Below, piece by piece: positions 25,764 through 34,966 of a stretch of 64,000 nucleotides of DNA. Position 1 is the first letter of the stretch. Each line of letters opens with the position of its first letter. Origin of the DNA: Sphingomicrobium sp. XHP0239 (GTDB taxonomy: Bacteria > Pseudomonadota > Alphaproteobacteria > Sphingomonadales > Sphingomonadaceae); assembly GCF_039555325.1 (NCBI RefSeq), contig NZ_CP154608.1, forward strand, positions 992,001 to 1,056,000, written 5' to 3'. The position numbers were made by a program, and so were the translations under genes. The notes beneath the pieces are model-generated. The model had not been told where the DNA came from. It worked only from the letters and a program-made list of their open reading frames with translations, and searched no databases.

Positions 25764-28046
25764 ATGGCGACGATGTTGGGAAGCCTCCTCGTCTCGCTCG
25801 GGCTGGAATCCGGTCAATTCAAGTCCGGCATGAGCGACGCGCAGAAGGAGATGGTGAAGACCGAGCGCAAGTTCATGAAGATCGGCTCGAGGATGCAGTC
25901 GATCGGTGCGAAAATGTCGCTTGGCCTGACCGCCCCCATTGCAGCGATTGGTGCCGCGGCCGTGCGCATGGGCGCCGACTTCGAAAAGAGCATGTCCAAT
26001 ATCTCCACGCTGGTCGACACGAACGTCGAGAGCATGGAGGCGATGAAGAACTCGGTGCTCGAAATCTCGAAGCGCACCCCCGTCGCGATCTCCGACCTGA
26101 CCAGCGCGCTTTACGATGTCCGTTCGGCGGGCATCTCCGCCAGCGACGCTATGCAGGTGCTGGAGCGGTCGGCGCAGCTCGGCGTGGCGGGGCTAGGGTC
26201 CACGGCGGAGTCGGTCGATCTGGTCACGTCGTCGATCAACGCATTCGGCCTTGAAGGCGAGGAAGCGTCGAAGGTTTACGACAACATCTTCCGCACGGTG
26301 CAGGCGGGCAAGACGACGATCAGCCAGCTATCGCAGGGCTTCGGTTCCGTCGCTCCTGTCGTCGCGCAGGCGAATATCGAACTGGACGAATATCTCGCAT
26401 CGGTGGGGGCCATGACTTCGGTCGGCCTTCCCGCCGCGCAGGCGCAGACGCAAATCCGCGCCGCCATCGCGGGGCTGTCCCGAGAAACGAAGGAAACGTC
26501 GGCGGTCTTCGAGACGTTGGGCGCGAAGAACTTCAAGGATCTGGTTGACAAGAGCGGCGGCATGGTCGCGGCGTTCCAGCGGATCGTCGAAGCCACGGGC
26601 GGCAGTGAAGCCAAGATCATCAAGCTGGTCGGTTCGGTCGAGGCGTTCAATGCGATCATGTCGCTGTCGGGACAGACCAACGAGACATTCACGAACACCC
26701 TGGCGGGCATGCGCGACGGAACCGATGCCGTTGGCGAGGCCTTCGAGAAACAAGCCGGCACGAGCGCGGCAAAGTGGCAGGAGGCGCAGAACTCGCTTCA
26801 GGCCAGCGCAATCAAGATCGGAACCGCCCTGGCGCCTGTCGTGTCGCAGCTCGCCGAGATGCTGGCGGGCCTTGCGGGCTGGTTCTCCAGTCTCAGTCCG
26901 GCATCGCAGAAGTTCGTGATCGCCCTCGCCGGTATCACCGCTGCGGCGGGACCTGTCTTACTGGTGCTGGGAAACATCGTGTCGATCATTCCCGCCCTCC
27001 TGAAGTTGGGGCCCGTATTCTCAGCTATCCGCGTCGCGGCGCTGGCGTTGATGACCAATCCGGTGATCCTCGGCTTCGCAGCGGTGATTGGAGCGATCTA
27101 TCTGGCGTGGAAGAACTGGGACAAGATCGCGGCGATCGTCCAGAAGCTCTACAATGGCGTGAAGACGTGGCTGCAGGACAAGCTCGGCGCGGTTCTGCGG
27201 TGGGTGGGAAAGAAGGTCGAGAACCTTGCCCTGCCCTTCAAGGCGCTCTACACCGCCGTCGTCGGCAACAGCTACATTCCCGACATGGTGGACGGCATCG
27301 GGGCGCACATGAAGCGCCTCGACAAGCTGATGGTCGAACAGGCGGAAAATGCCACGGCCAAGACCGCGCAGAAATTCATGGAGCTGCGCGCGCTTCTCGA
27401 TCGCCTGTTCCCGGAGTCGGCGCGGCTTCTTCAATTCAAGGCCGAACGCCAGCTTATCGCGGACAGCGACCTTTCGGATGAGTTGAAGGCGGCTGCCGAT
27501 GCGAAGTTGGCCAGAGACTTCTTCAAACCGACGAAGCTGAATGTCGGCGATCGCATCCTTGGCCACGATCGTTTGGACGGGGAAACTGTCGCCGTTAGCG
27601 AAGGGCTGCGGGAACTTCCCCGCCTGATCGACTATGCCGCCGAGCGCATGGAAGATTTCAAACGTTTGGGCAGTGCGGCATTCGGGAAGCTTGGCGACGA
27701 ACTGAAGGGCGTCGTAATGGGCTTCCAGTCGCTCGGCGATGCGGTGAAGAACCTCGCTTCCCGCCTCGCCGACCTCGCGTTCGACTTCGCGTTCAACTCT
27801 CTCGGTCGCGGCTTGAGTATTCCTGGCTTTGCGAACGGCACGAATTTCGCGCCGGGCGGACTGGCCTTGGTCGGTGAGCGCGGTCCGGAGATCGTCAACC
27901 TGCCGCGGGGATCGTCTGTCTACACCAACGAGCAAAGCGTTGGGATGATGGGCGGCGTCAAAATGACGATCGTCACCCCGAATGCCGACAGCTTCCGCCG
28001 TAGCGATCGTCAGATCGCGCGTCGGTGGCGACGGAAGGCTGTCTGA
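25764..28046 (+). CDS. Tail tape measure protein
   Basis: 760 residues. An N-terminal helical region and TP901-type core (MGADFEKSMSNISTLVD, TPVAISDLTSALYDVRSAGI, ASVGAMTSVGLPAAQAQTQI) are followed by hydrophobic segments near residues 385-415 and 425-450 that probably insert in the host membrane. A helical C-terminus contains FANGTNFAPGGLALVGERGP, shared by many tape measure proteins. Sets tail length. Confidence 0.92.
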   Translation: MATMLGSLLVSLGLESGQFKSGMSDAQKEMVKTERKFMKIGSRMQSIGAKMSLGLTAPIAAIGAAAVRMGADFEKSMSNISTLVDTNVESMEAMKNSVLEISKRTPVAISDLTSALYDVRSAGISASDAMQVLERSAQLGVAGLGSTAESVDLVTSSINAFGLEGEEASKVYDNIFRTVQAGKTTISQLSQGFGSVAPVVAQANIELDEYLASVGAMTSVGLPAAQAQTQIRAAIAGLSRETKETSAVFETLGAKNFKDLVDKSGGMVAAFQRIVEATGGSEAKIIKLVGSVEAFNAIMSLSGQTNETFTNTLAGMRDGTDAVGEAFEKQAGTSAAKWQEAQNSLQASAIKIGTALAPVVSQLAEMLAGLAGWFSSLSPASQKFVIALAGITAAAGPVLLVLGNIVSIIPALLKLGPVFSAIRVAALALMTNPVILGFAAVIGAIYLAWKNWDKIAAIVQKLYNGVKTWLQDKLGAVLRWVGKKVENLALPFKALYTAVVGNSYIPDMVDGIGAHMKRLDKLMVEQAENATAKTAQKFMELRALLDRLFPESARLLQFKAERQLIADSDLSDELKAAADAKLARDFFKPTKLNVGDRILGHDRLDGETVAVSEGLRELPRLIDYAAERMEDFKRLGSAAFGKLGDELKGVVMGFQSLGDAVKNLASRLADLAFDFAFNSLGRGLSIPGFANGTNFAPGGLALVGERGPEIVNLPRGSSVYTNEQSVGMMGGVKMTIVTPNADSFRRSDRQIARRWRRKAV

Positions 28047-28708
28047 TGGGAGGCTTCGTCGACGAATATCTGCCCGACGCCGTACCGGGCTATCCCTGCG
28101 TTTCGTCGCCTCGCACAAAGACCACGATCGTTTCGACGCACGGCGGGCGTGAGCAACGTAATCAGGAATGGGAGCACCCGCTCTACCGCTTCACGCTGCC
28201 ACGGGGTGTCCGTGAATGGTCTGAAGTCGCTGCGCTGCGCGATCACTGGTTGGCGATGCGAGGACCGCTGCACAGTTGGCCGTGGGTCGATCCCTTGGAC
28301 TTTACAAGCCGGGAGCTGACCGCGCCTAACCCCGACTACGATCCGCCGATCGGCGCGACCGACCAGGCGATCGGCACGGGCACCGGGTTCACCGACAAGT
28401 ATCAGCTGGTGAAGCGGTACGTGCGGGGTGCGCAGACCTACGTGCGGCCGATCCATCTGCCGGTCGTCTCGACGGTCACGGTGGCGGTCGACGGGGACGT
28501 GGTGGATCCCGCTGACTTCTCGGTTTCGCGCGAGGGCGGCGTGGTGTCGCTGGCCGAGCCTCCCGGCAACGGGCTGGCGGTGACGGCGGGGTTCTTTTTT
28601 GATGTCGAGGTGCGGTTCGAGGACGACGACGTGTTCGAGGGCATCCTCCAGACGTGGCAGGCGGGCGGGTTCGCCGATCTCTCCTTTATCGAAGTCCGTC
28701 CCTGCTGA
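28046..28708 (+). CDS. Distal tail protein, DUF2460 family (gene-transfer-agent gp12-like)
   Basis: 220 residues from MGGFVDEYLPDAVPGYP, its ATG overlapping the tape measure stop; seven codons of upstream open frame were not used. REQRNQEWEHPLYRFTLPRG, LRDHWLAMRGPLHSWPWVDP and GILQTWQAGGFADLSFIEVR match the DUF2460/TIGR02217 family found in tail tips of gene transfer agents and related siphoviruses. Confidence 0.88.
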   Translation: MGGFVDEYLPDAVPGYPCVSSPRTKTTIVSTHGGREQRNQEWEHPLYRFTLPRGVREWSEVAALRDHWLAMRGPLHSWPWVDPLDFTSRELTAPNPDYDPPIGATDQAIGTGTGFTDKYQLVKRYVRGAQTYVRPIHLPVVSTVTVAVDGDVVDPADFSVSREGGVVSLAEPPGNGLAVTAGFFFDVEVRFEDDDVFEGILQTWQAGGFADLSFIEVRPC

Positions 28709-28823
28709 GGGGCTGACCTACTGACAATTCAAACGCTGGCGTCGGCATTGCCGCGCGGGGAGGTGTATTATCGCTAATAGGTGGTGCGACGGGCTGGCGC
28801 GGTACGGCGGCGACAAGACCAAG

Positions 28824-29873
28824 ATGCTCAACGGCTCGTCGGGGCAGGCATGGGCGCAGAATGATGCCGACAGTGGATCGGGCGGCACGCTGTCGACCAC
28901 GCATGCACGGACGGGCACGCACTGCTTTGTAATGGGGACGGGAACGCGTCCAAGGCTGCGCCGAGTGTTCGGTGCGGCGCTCCAGGAAGTCTTCCTCGGC
29001 TATGCGATGCGCTGTGGGGCGCTGCCGACCAACGAAACTTCGTCGGGAATTATTAGCAATGCCACGAGCGGCGGCGTCTGTCTCTTCCTGCTCGGCGACG
29101 CCTCGAACAACTCACAGGCTTCGATCTGGCTTGGCACCGACGGCGCGATCATCGCGCGCAATCGCGACACCCTCCTAGGGCGCAGCACACCAGTCGTCGG
29201 CAGCGGAGCGTACAACCATTTCGAGCTTTTTGCCGCCGCGGGCAACGGTACGAGCGGAGCGCTCGAAGTTCGCGTCAACGAGCAGACCGTCCTCAATCTC
29301 ACTGGGATCGACACGGTAGCTAGTGCCAACCTCGAATTTAGTCAATTTACCGTCGGAGCAGGATCACTCGCCAATCAGGACGAACAGGATTATCGCTTTG
29401 CCGATTTCTTCTGCAACGACACGGTCGACGACGGGTCGGGGTGTGACACGTTCATTGGCGATTGCAAATCAGCGCTCCTGCAGTTCGACGGAGACACGGC
29501 GCAGGCCGACTTCCTAAAGTCGGCGGGTACGAGTGGGTACGAGCTGCTCGACCTGCCGATCGATGATGCCGGGCACATCTACGACACGACGGGCACGGCG
29601 CGGAGCGACTTCACGCTCGCCGACCTGCCTGCCAACCTCACCGAGATCCTGACGGCGCGGCCGTTCGGGCGGGTGAAGAAGGACGACGCTGGGACCGCGC
29701 TGTTCGCGCCAACTTTGGTGTCGAACGGCGATAAATCGGTGGTGACGCCGCAGCCGATCACGACGGGCTTCGCCTACCACGACAGCAACGTGCCGTTCGA
29801 CCCCGACACCGGTGCGCCGTGGACGCCAGCGGCCCTCGCGGCGGCATTGGGTGTGATGGAGCGGACGGCTTAG
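28824..29873 (+). CDS. Hypothetical tail protein, start uncertain
   Basis: 349 residues if the ATG at 28824 is used. The same frame is open upstream to 28725 and contains plausible protein (IANRWCDGLARYGGDKTK) directly after GGGGAGG (28757-28763), but with no ATG, GTG or TTG; an ATT or ATC near 28767-28770 would be the ribosome-spaced start. The domain is Gly/Ala/Thr-rich and beta-like, with LSTTHARTGTHCFVMGTGTR and HFELFAAAGNGTSGALEVRV suggesting a lectin-like fold. A role in the baseplate or receptor binding is inferred from its position only. Confidence 0.65.
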   Translation: MLNGSSGQAWAQNDADSGSGGTLSTTHARTGTHCFVMGTGTRPRLRRVFGAALQEVFLGYAMRCGALPTNETSSGIISNATSGGVCLFLLGDASNNSQASIWLGTDGAIIARNRDTLLGRSTPVVGSGAYNHFELFAAAGNGTSGALEVRVNEQTVLNLTGIDTVASANLEFSQFTVGAGSLANQDEQDYRFADFFCNDTVDDGSGCDTFIGDCKSALLQFDGDTAQADFLKSAGTSGYELLDLPIDDAGHIYDTTGTARSDFTLADLPANLTEILTARPFGRVKKDDAGTALFAPTLVSNGDKSVVTPQPITTGFAYHDSNVPFDPDTGAPWTPAALAAALGVMERTA

Positions 29874-29874
29874 C

Positions 29875-30909
29875 GTGACGCAGCAAAGCGTCAGCCAAGG
29901 CGGGGTGGAGATCCTCTACCGCGCGACGGCCGAGATGCGTGTCAGTCAGTCTGGGGTAGAGGCGCTTACGAAAGAGCGCCCCGCTATGCGCGTTTCGCAG
30001 GCTGGCATCGAGATGCTACACCGCGTCCTGCCGAGCTTCTCCATCAGCCAAGGTGGCATCGAATATCTGAACAAAGCCGCTCCCTGCGTGACGCACCTTG
30101 CGCAGATCTGGGCGATCAAGCGGTCGGACGGCGAAACGCTTCGGTTCACCAGCCTTGACCGCGACCTGGAATGGGGCGGGCAGACGTATCACGCTTGCGG
30201 GTCGATGAGCCCCAGCGCCAGCGAGAATGCGGCCGAAGCGGGGAGCGTGGGCAATATCGACCTGACCGGGCTTGTCGCGGCGGGGTATGTCACTGAAACC
30301 GACCTTCAGGGCGGGAAGTATGACGGGGCGCGGGTGCGAGCGGTGCTGGTGCCGTGGAAGGGTGCGGCGTCCGTTCGCGTGCTGCTGGACGGGACGTTCG
30401 GGCGGGTCGAGTTTGACGATCGCAGCTTCACGGTCGAAGTGACGGGATCGGGTGGTCGACTGGCGCAGACGCCGCTGGTGCGGACGATGAAGCCCGGATG
30501 CGATTATGTGTTCGGCGACAGATATTGCGGGCGCTCGCTCGACGGGCTGATCGTGTCGGGGGCAGTTGAAACGTCGGGCGACGGGCGCAACTTCACCGAC
30601 AGCGCGCGTAGCGAGGCGGCGGGCTATTTCACGAACGGGATCGTCGCCTTCATCAGCGGCAACAATGGCGGGGTCGAAGCGCGGATCAAGGAGCATGGCG
30701 ACGGGGGGCAGTTCACGCTGTGGCCGCGGCTGACGTTCCCGATCGCGGCGGGCGACGAGTATGAGATGACGCCCGGTTGTTCGCAGCATCGGGAGAGCGA
30801 CGGCGGCACGAACGGCTGCATCTCGTGGGATAATTTTGTCAATTACGGCGGCGAGCCGGACAGCCCCGGCGGCGACGCGGTGGCGCGGCGGCCGGACGTG
30901 AAGAAATGA
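29875..30909 (+). CDS. Tail tip protein, DUF2163/BR0599 family with N-terminal repeats
   Basis: 344 residues from a GTG. Residues ~5-66 hold four tandem ~19-residue repeats of the form VSQxGVExL (VSQGGVEILY, VSQSGVEALT, VSQAGIEMLH, ISQGGIEYLN). A DUF2163-type body follows: HLAQIWAIKRSDGETLRFTS, the MKPGCDYVFGDRYCG motif and CSQHRESDGGTNGCISWDNF. In gene transfer agents the equivalent gene (gp13-like) is followed by an NlpC/P60 peptidase; here it is followed directly by the large tip protein. Confidence 0.85.
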   Translation: MTQQSVSQGGVEILYRATAEMRVSQSGVEALTKERPAMRVSQAGIEMLHRVLPSFSISQGGIEYLNKAAPCVTHLAQIWAIKRSDGETLRFTSLDRDLEWGGQTYHACGSMSPSASENAAEAGSVGNIDLTGLVAAGYVTETDLQGGKYDGARVRAVLVPWKGAASVRVLLDGTFGRVEFDDRSFTVEVTGSGGRLAQTPLVRTMKPGCDYVFGDRYCGRSLDGLIVSGAVETSGDGRNFTDSARSEAAGYFTNGIVAFISGNNGGVEARIKEHGDGGQFTLWPRLTFPIAAGDEYEMTPGCSQHRESDGGTNGCISWDNFVNYGGEPDSPGGDAVARRPDVKK

Positions 30910-33299
30910 GCTTCAACCCCGCGATCTTCATCGCGCAGCTAGGTGCCAGCTATCTGTTGTCGCGCTTCTCGGCGCAGAGCGGGCCGGGCATCGACGAGCT
31001 TGCGGTCGAGATCGGCGATTATGGCGCGCCCAAGCCGCGTGTGTACGGGGCGGCGGTGCGTCTGTCGCTGCCGGTGCTGGCGTGGGACGGGCTGCTCGAC
31101 GAGACCGAGCATGTGGTCGAGGATTATTCCGAGGTCGCGGGCGCGATCAGCGGCGCGGCGGCGGGGTTCCAGATCGGTGGGCCGATCGGGGCGGTGGTCG
31201 GCGGGGTGCTGGGGGGACTGCTGGGATCGGCGGCCCCCGAACAGAAATACTGGACCTATTCGGCAACTTGCGGGTGGCTGCTGGCGGATCGGATCGACGA
31301 CAAGCCGATCGAGGGGCTGGGGTTGCTGTGGGGCCAAGGACGGCTGATCTTCGACTCCGGCGAGACGCCCGCGATCAGCGAGACGCTCGACGCGGACGGC
31401 AATCTGCTGAAGCGGGTGTACGGGGCCAACCGTTATTTCAAGAGCCTGACAATCTACGGCGGCGGGGACGAACAGACGGCCGATCCGGTGTTGGAGGGGC
31501 GGTTGGGCGACCAGCCCGGCTATCGCCACCGCGCCTATGTGGTGGTGGAAGACCTGCAGCTCGAAAATTTCGGCAATTCGGTGCCGGGGCTGGAAGGGCT
31601 GGTCGAGGCAAACGCCAATGTCACGCTGGCGGACTTTGCCGAGGCTATCTGTGCGCGGGCGGGGATCGACCCCGTCCGCAACCTCTCGACCACCGCGCTC
31701 ATCGATATGCCGCTTCGGGGCTATGCCATCACAGGCGAGACGAGTTGCTGGGATGCGCTGTCGCCGTTGTTTCCCGTCTATCGCTTCGAAGCGGCCGAGC
31801 GGGGCGGACAGATCCAGTTCTTCGAGCGGGCGCAGGCGATGCGCGCGACCATCCCCACGAACGCAATGGGGGCGCACGAGGCGGGGACCAGCCCGAACGC
31901 GCCGTACCGCTTCACGCGGGCGCAGGACATCGAACTGCCGCAGGAAACGAGTGTCACTTTCATGGACCCGGCGCGCGATTACCAGCCCAACACCGCCTCG
32001 GCACAGGCGGCGCACGGGGACGCGCAATCGAACGTGTCGGTGAACCTCAACCTGGTGATGAGCGCGGAGGAAGGGGCGACCGCGGCAGCCACGCTACACT
32101 GGGATGCGTGGCTGGGGCGCACGACGCTGACGACGACGCTGACCGGCGCCTGGGCGGGTATCGCGCCGGGGGTGGCGTATGGCGTCCAGACGAAGGATGC
32201 GTCGGTGCTGCCGTTCATCGTGCGGCGGGTGACGCGCGGGGCCAACGGGCTGATCGAGGTCGAGGCGCAGTCGGACGAGGCCATCGCCTTCACGGGGCGG
32301 GCCTCGGGTGCGAACGCGCCTATCGAGCATGAAAGCACGTTGTTCGCCGACACGGTGGTAGTGCCGATCGACATGCCGATGACGAGCGACGGGCACGACG
32401 ATTTCGGCTTTTACGTCGCGATGGGGGCGGGGCAGCGATACTGGAACCGGGGGCGGATCGAGGTGTCGAACGGCGGCACGTTCGCGACGTTGCTCGATCA
32501 GCCCGATGCGGCGGTGATGGGGGCCGTAGTCGGGACACTGGGGCCGGACGACGAGACGCTGACGGTCGAGCTGTTGCACGATGGCATGACGCTGGAGGAT
32601 GCAAGCACGGCCGAGCTGGACGCTTACGCTAACTTCCTGTTTGTCGGGATGGGGCGCGGCGAATATATCCAGTTCGCCAGCACGACGAAGATTGCGCCGA
32701 AGACGTGGGAATTGAGCGGACTGCGGCGCGGGGTGCGCGGCAGCGAGGACTTCATCGACCAGCACAGCCCGGGCGAGATGGCGGTGGTGATGGGCGAAGG
32801 GGGGATCTACCGGATCCCAGTGACGGACGACAGCGGGTGGGGCGATGCGCTCAGCCTGCGCGGCGTGACTTTGTACCAGGACCCTGCGGGGGTGCCGGTG
32901 GTGCCGTTCACGAACGTAGGGATCGCCAAGCGCCCGTTCGCGCCCACCGACCTCGTCGGCAGCTTCGATGCGGGCGACCTCGACCTGGCATGGACCGACC
33001 GCAGCCGCTTCTTCGGCGCGGACGGCGATGCGCCGGCCGTGTTCGACGTCGAGATCGTGCGCGGCGGGGTGGTGGTGCGGACGCTGGCGGGTCTGTCGAG
33101 CCAGGCGGCGACGTATACGGCGGCGCAGCGGACGAGCGACGGGTTCGCGAGCGGGGAGCCGATCGGGGTGCGGGTGTACCGCGTGAACGACGACTTCGGG
33201 CGGAGCGCGCCGCTGGCGGACGAATATCTCGAAGCGCTGACCGCCCACAACAGCTTCATCACTGCCGACAGCACGATGTGGACGGCCGACGGGGAGTAA
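30906..33299 (+). CDS. Large tail tip / host-specificity protein
   Basis: 797 residues. N-terminal FIAQLGASYLLSRFSAQSGP and a Gly/Ala hydrophobic stretch (SGAAAGFQIGGPIGAVVGGV) are followed by a baseplate hub-like core (KYWTYSATCGWLLADRIDD, YKxx-like loops) and a C-terminal fibronectin-like segment (TDLVGSFDAGDLDLAWTDRS, YRVNDDFGRSAPLADEYLEA). Position and organisation match the central tail-tip protein of GTA-like siphoviruses (gp15/lambda J role). Its GC-rich coding style matches its neighbours. Confidence 0.85.
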   Translation: MSFNPAIFIAQLGASYLLSRFSAQSGPGIDELAVEIGDYGAPKPRVYGAAVRLSLPVLAWDGLLDETEHVVEDYSEVAGAISGAAAGFQIGGPIGAVVGGVLGGLLGSAAPEQKYWTYSATCGWLLADRIDDKPIEGLGLLWGQGRLIFDSGETPAISETLDADGNLLKRVYGANRYFKSLTIYGGGDEQTADPVLEGRLGDQPGYRHRAYVVVEDLQLENFGNSVPGLEGLVEANANVTLADFAEAICARAGIDPVRNLSTTALIDMPLRGYAITGETSCWDALSPLFPVYRFEAAERGGQIQFFERAQAMRATIPTNAMGAHEAGTSPNAPYRFTRAQDIELPQETSVTFMDPARDYQPNTASAQAAHGDAQSNVSVNLNLVMSAEEGATAAATLHWDAWLGRTTLTTTLTGAWAGIAPGVAYGVQTKDASVLPFIVRRVTRGANGLIEVEAQSDEAIAFTGRASGANAPIEHESTLFADTVVVPIDMPMTSDGHDDFGFYVAMGAGQRYWNRGRIEVSNGGTFATLLDQPDAAVMGAVVGTLGPDDETLTVELLHDGMTLEDASTAELDAYANFLFVGMGRGEYIQFASTTKIAPKTWELSGLRRGVRGSEDFIDQHSPGEMAVVMGEGGIYRIPVTDDSGWGDALSLRGVTLYQDPAGVPVVPFTNVGIAKRPFAPTDLVGSFDAGDLDLAWTDRSRFFGADGDAPAVFDVEIVRGGVVVRTLAGLSSQAATYTAAQRTSDGFASGEPIGVRVYRVNDDFGRSAPLADEYLEALTAHNSFITADSTMWTADGE

Positions 33300-33300
33300 G

Positions 33301-34011
33301 ATGGCGAAACAGACGATCGACACGGGTGCCGTGCCGAACGACGGCACGGGTGACAGCATCCGCACGGCCTTCGGGAAAGCGAACGCGAACTTCGACGAGC
33401 TGTACGACGGGGTCGATGGCAGCCTCGAGGTGGCGGCGAACCTTGCGGACCTCGCGGATGCGGCGGATGCGCGAGACAATCTCGACGTCTATTCGACGGG
33501 CGAGGTCGATGCCGTGGTGGCGGGAGCGGGAGGCGGCGGGGGCGGCGCGACCACGCTCGACGGGTTGACCGATGTCGACACGACGACGGCCGCCCCAACC
33601 GACGGGCAGGCGCTGATCTTCGACGATGTCGACGACACGTGGAAGCCGGGCGACCTACCAAGCGGCGGTGCCGGCGGCGACCTCTTGGCATCGAACAACC
33701 TGTCTGACGTCGCCGATGTCGAGGCATCTCAGCAAAACCTCGGCTTAGCGAATGTCGCTCTTGCACAGCCTGCCACGTTCAACTTTTCTGGCAACGGGGA
33801 AGCCCGCTTCTACGCCGATGTCGAAATGACGCTGACGCAGCAGGCCACTAGCGGCACGGGAACGATCGCCTACGAGAAGTCCACGACTGCTTCGCCCGCC
33901 ACGTTCTCGGGCACGACCAGCCCGATCAGCTTGCAGGCCGGGGCATGGCTCAAGGTTACGGCGTCGGCGGTGACGGGCCTCGTCGCAGTCCATCTGAAGC
34001 GCACGGCATGA
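33301..34011 (+). CDS. Tail fibre-like protein
   Basis: 236 residues. Opens with MAKQTIDTGAVPNDGTGDSI and IRTAFGKANANFDELY, a recurring phage fibre N-terminus. A Gly-rich linker, TLDGLTDVDTTTAAPTDGQA and LASNNLSDVADVEASQQNLG repeats, then a beta-rich tail. Likely trimeric and host-contacting. Confidence 0.75.
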   Translation: MAKQTIDTGAVPNDGTGDSIRTAFGKANANFDELYDGVDGSLEVAANLADLADAADARDNLDVYSTGEVDAVVAGAGGGGGGATTLDGLTDVDTTTAAPTDGQALIFDDVDDTWKPGDLPSGGAGGDLLASNNLSDVADVEASQQNLGLANVALAQPATFNFSGNGEARFYADVEMTLTQQATSGTGTIAYEKSTTASPATFSGTTSPISLQAGAWLKVTASAVTGLVAVHLKRTA

Positions 34012-34514
34012 TCGTTCAGACCATGCCGTACCCGCCTCCCGCCGGGGGCACTGCGTATCGCTACATCCGACTATTCTTTCCGGACGGCGCTGACATCAAC
34101 GTTTCGGGTCGTGTCGGCCTGCGGGAAGTCGAAATAGCCGCCACCCTCGGCGGGCCGGATCAATGCTCGGCAGACGCCAGCATCAACCTGTCAGCCGCCG
34201 CCAGCAGCAGCAACGTCACTGGAAGCTACCTTCCACGCAATGCCTTTGATGGAATAACCAGCAGCGGCAACGGGTGGTGTTCCGGCACGGGTGCGGGGGT
34301 CAACGCTTGGATCAGATACGATTTCCAAACTGGCATTGGGTCACCTGCTGTCTGTTCGGAAGTTCGGGCGTGGCAGGGTTGGACAACCGTTTGCGGCAGC
34401 CCTTCTCGGATCGTCGTTCAAGGCTCGGATGACGCAGCCACCTGGACGACGCTCTTTGAGAGCGCGGCGGGACTCTCTTGGTCGGCCGGCGAAATGAAAA
34501 CGATAACAGCCTGA
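34008..34514 (+). CDS. Discoidin-like (F5/8 type C) carbohydrate-binding protein
   Basis: 168 residues from MIVQTMPYPPPAGGTAYRYI; ATG overlaps the fibre stop (ATGA). Contains the F5/8 type C pattern: YRYIRLFF, a disordered Ser-rich loop, NAFDGITSSGNGWCSG, WIRYDFQTG and SPSRIVVQGSDDAATWTTLF. Likely an adhesin subunit binding cell-surface glycans, expressed with the fibre. Confidence 0.7.
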   Translation: MIVQTMPYPPPAGGTAYRYIRLFFPDGADINVSGRVGLREVEIAATLGGPDQCSADASINLSAAASSSNVTGSYLPRNAFDGITSSGNGWCSGTGAGVNAWIRYDFQTGIGSPAVCSEVRAWQGWTTVCGSPSRIVVQGSDDAATWTTLFESAAGLSWSAGEMKTITA

Positions 34515-34594
34515 TGCGCGAGAGCAGCGCGGTCGCCCTGCTTAACGCGCTGCGAATGCGCGAAGGCAAGGCTGGGCTTTACGTCGAAAGGTGA
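34514..34594 (+). CDS. Possible 26-residue coupled peptide
   Basis: Its ATG overlaps the stop of the discoidin-like gene (TGATG) and it ends three bases before the next GTG start. The predicted peptide is amphipathic (MRESSAVALLNALRMREGKA...). Placement between two coupled genes suggests real translation or a spacer that keeps ribosomes loaded for the lysis genes, but 26 residues is too short to judge. Confidence 0.35.
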   Translation: MRESSAVALLNALRMREGKAGLYVER

Positions 34595-34597
34595 GGC

Positions 34598-34966
34598 GTG
34601 GATCAGGAAGACCTCAAGAATATCGCGGCCGCCGCTTTCCCTCAACCGGTGGACAGTACGCGCGATTGGCCGCTCGACAAGTTCAACGAGCACATCGACG
34701 AGCGGATCGACCGGAAGGTCAACAAGCTGGTGGTCACGGTCATGTTGAGTGCGTTCGGGGTCATCCTTTCGGTGATCGTCGGCGCCTGGCACGTCTCCAA
34801 CGAGCTACGCGACGCGGTCGTGCTTGCCGATAAAAGCGATCAGCGGCTCGATCAGCGTGCGTTGTGGATGCAGCGCCAGGAGCAGCACGATCGCGAGCAG
34901 GACCGCGTCCTGCGCCAGCTCGATCCGACCTACCAGCCTCCGGGCTTCCGGGAGACACCGTTATGA
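34598..34966 (+). CDS. Membrane protein of the lysis region
   Basis: 122 residues from a GTG. Charged N-terminus, one membrane helix (LVVTVMLSAFGVILSVIVGA, about residues 44-64), then a charged helical tail rich in Asp, Gln and Arg. One-helix proteins before a SAR lysozyme may be holin, pinholin or antiholin; the sequence alone does not decide. Confidence 0.65.
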   Translation: MDQEDLKNIAAAAFPQPVDSTRDWPLDKFNEHIDERIDRKVNKLVVTVMLSAFGVILSVIVGAWHVSNELRDAVVLADKSDQRLDQRALWMQRQEQHDREQDRVLRQLDPTYQPPGFRETPL

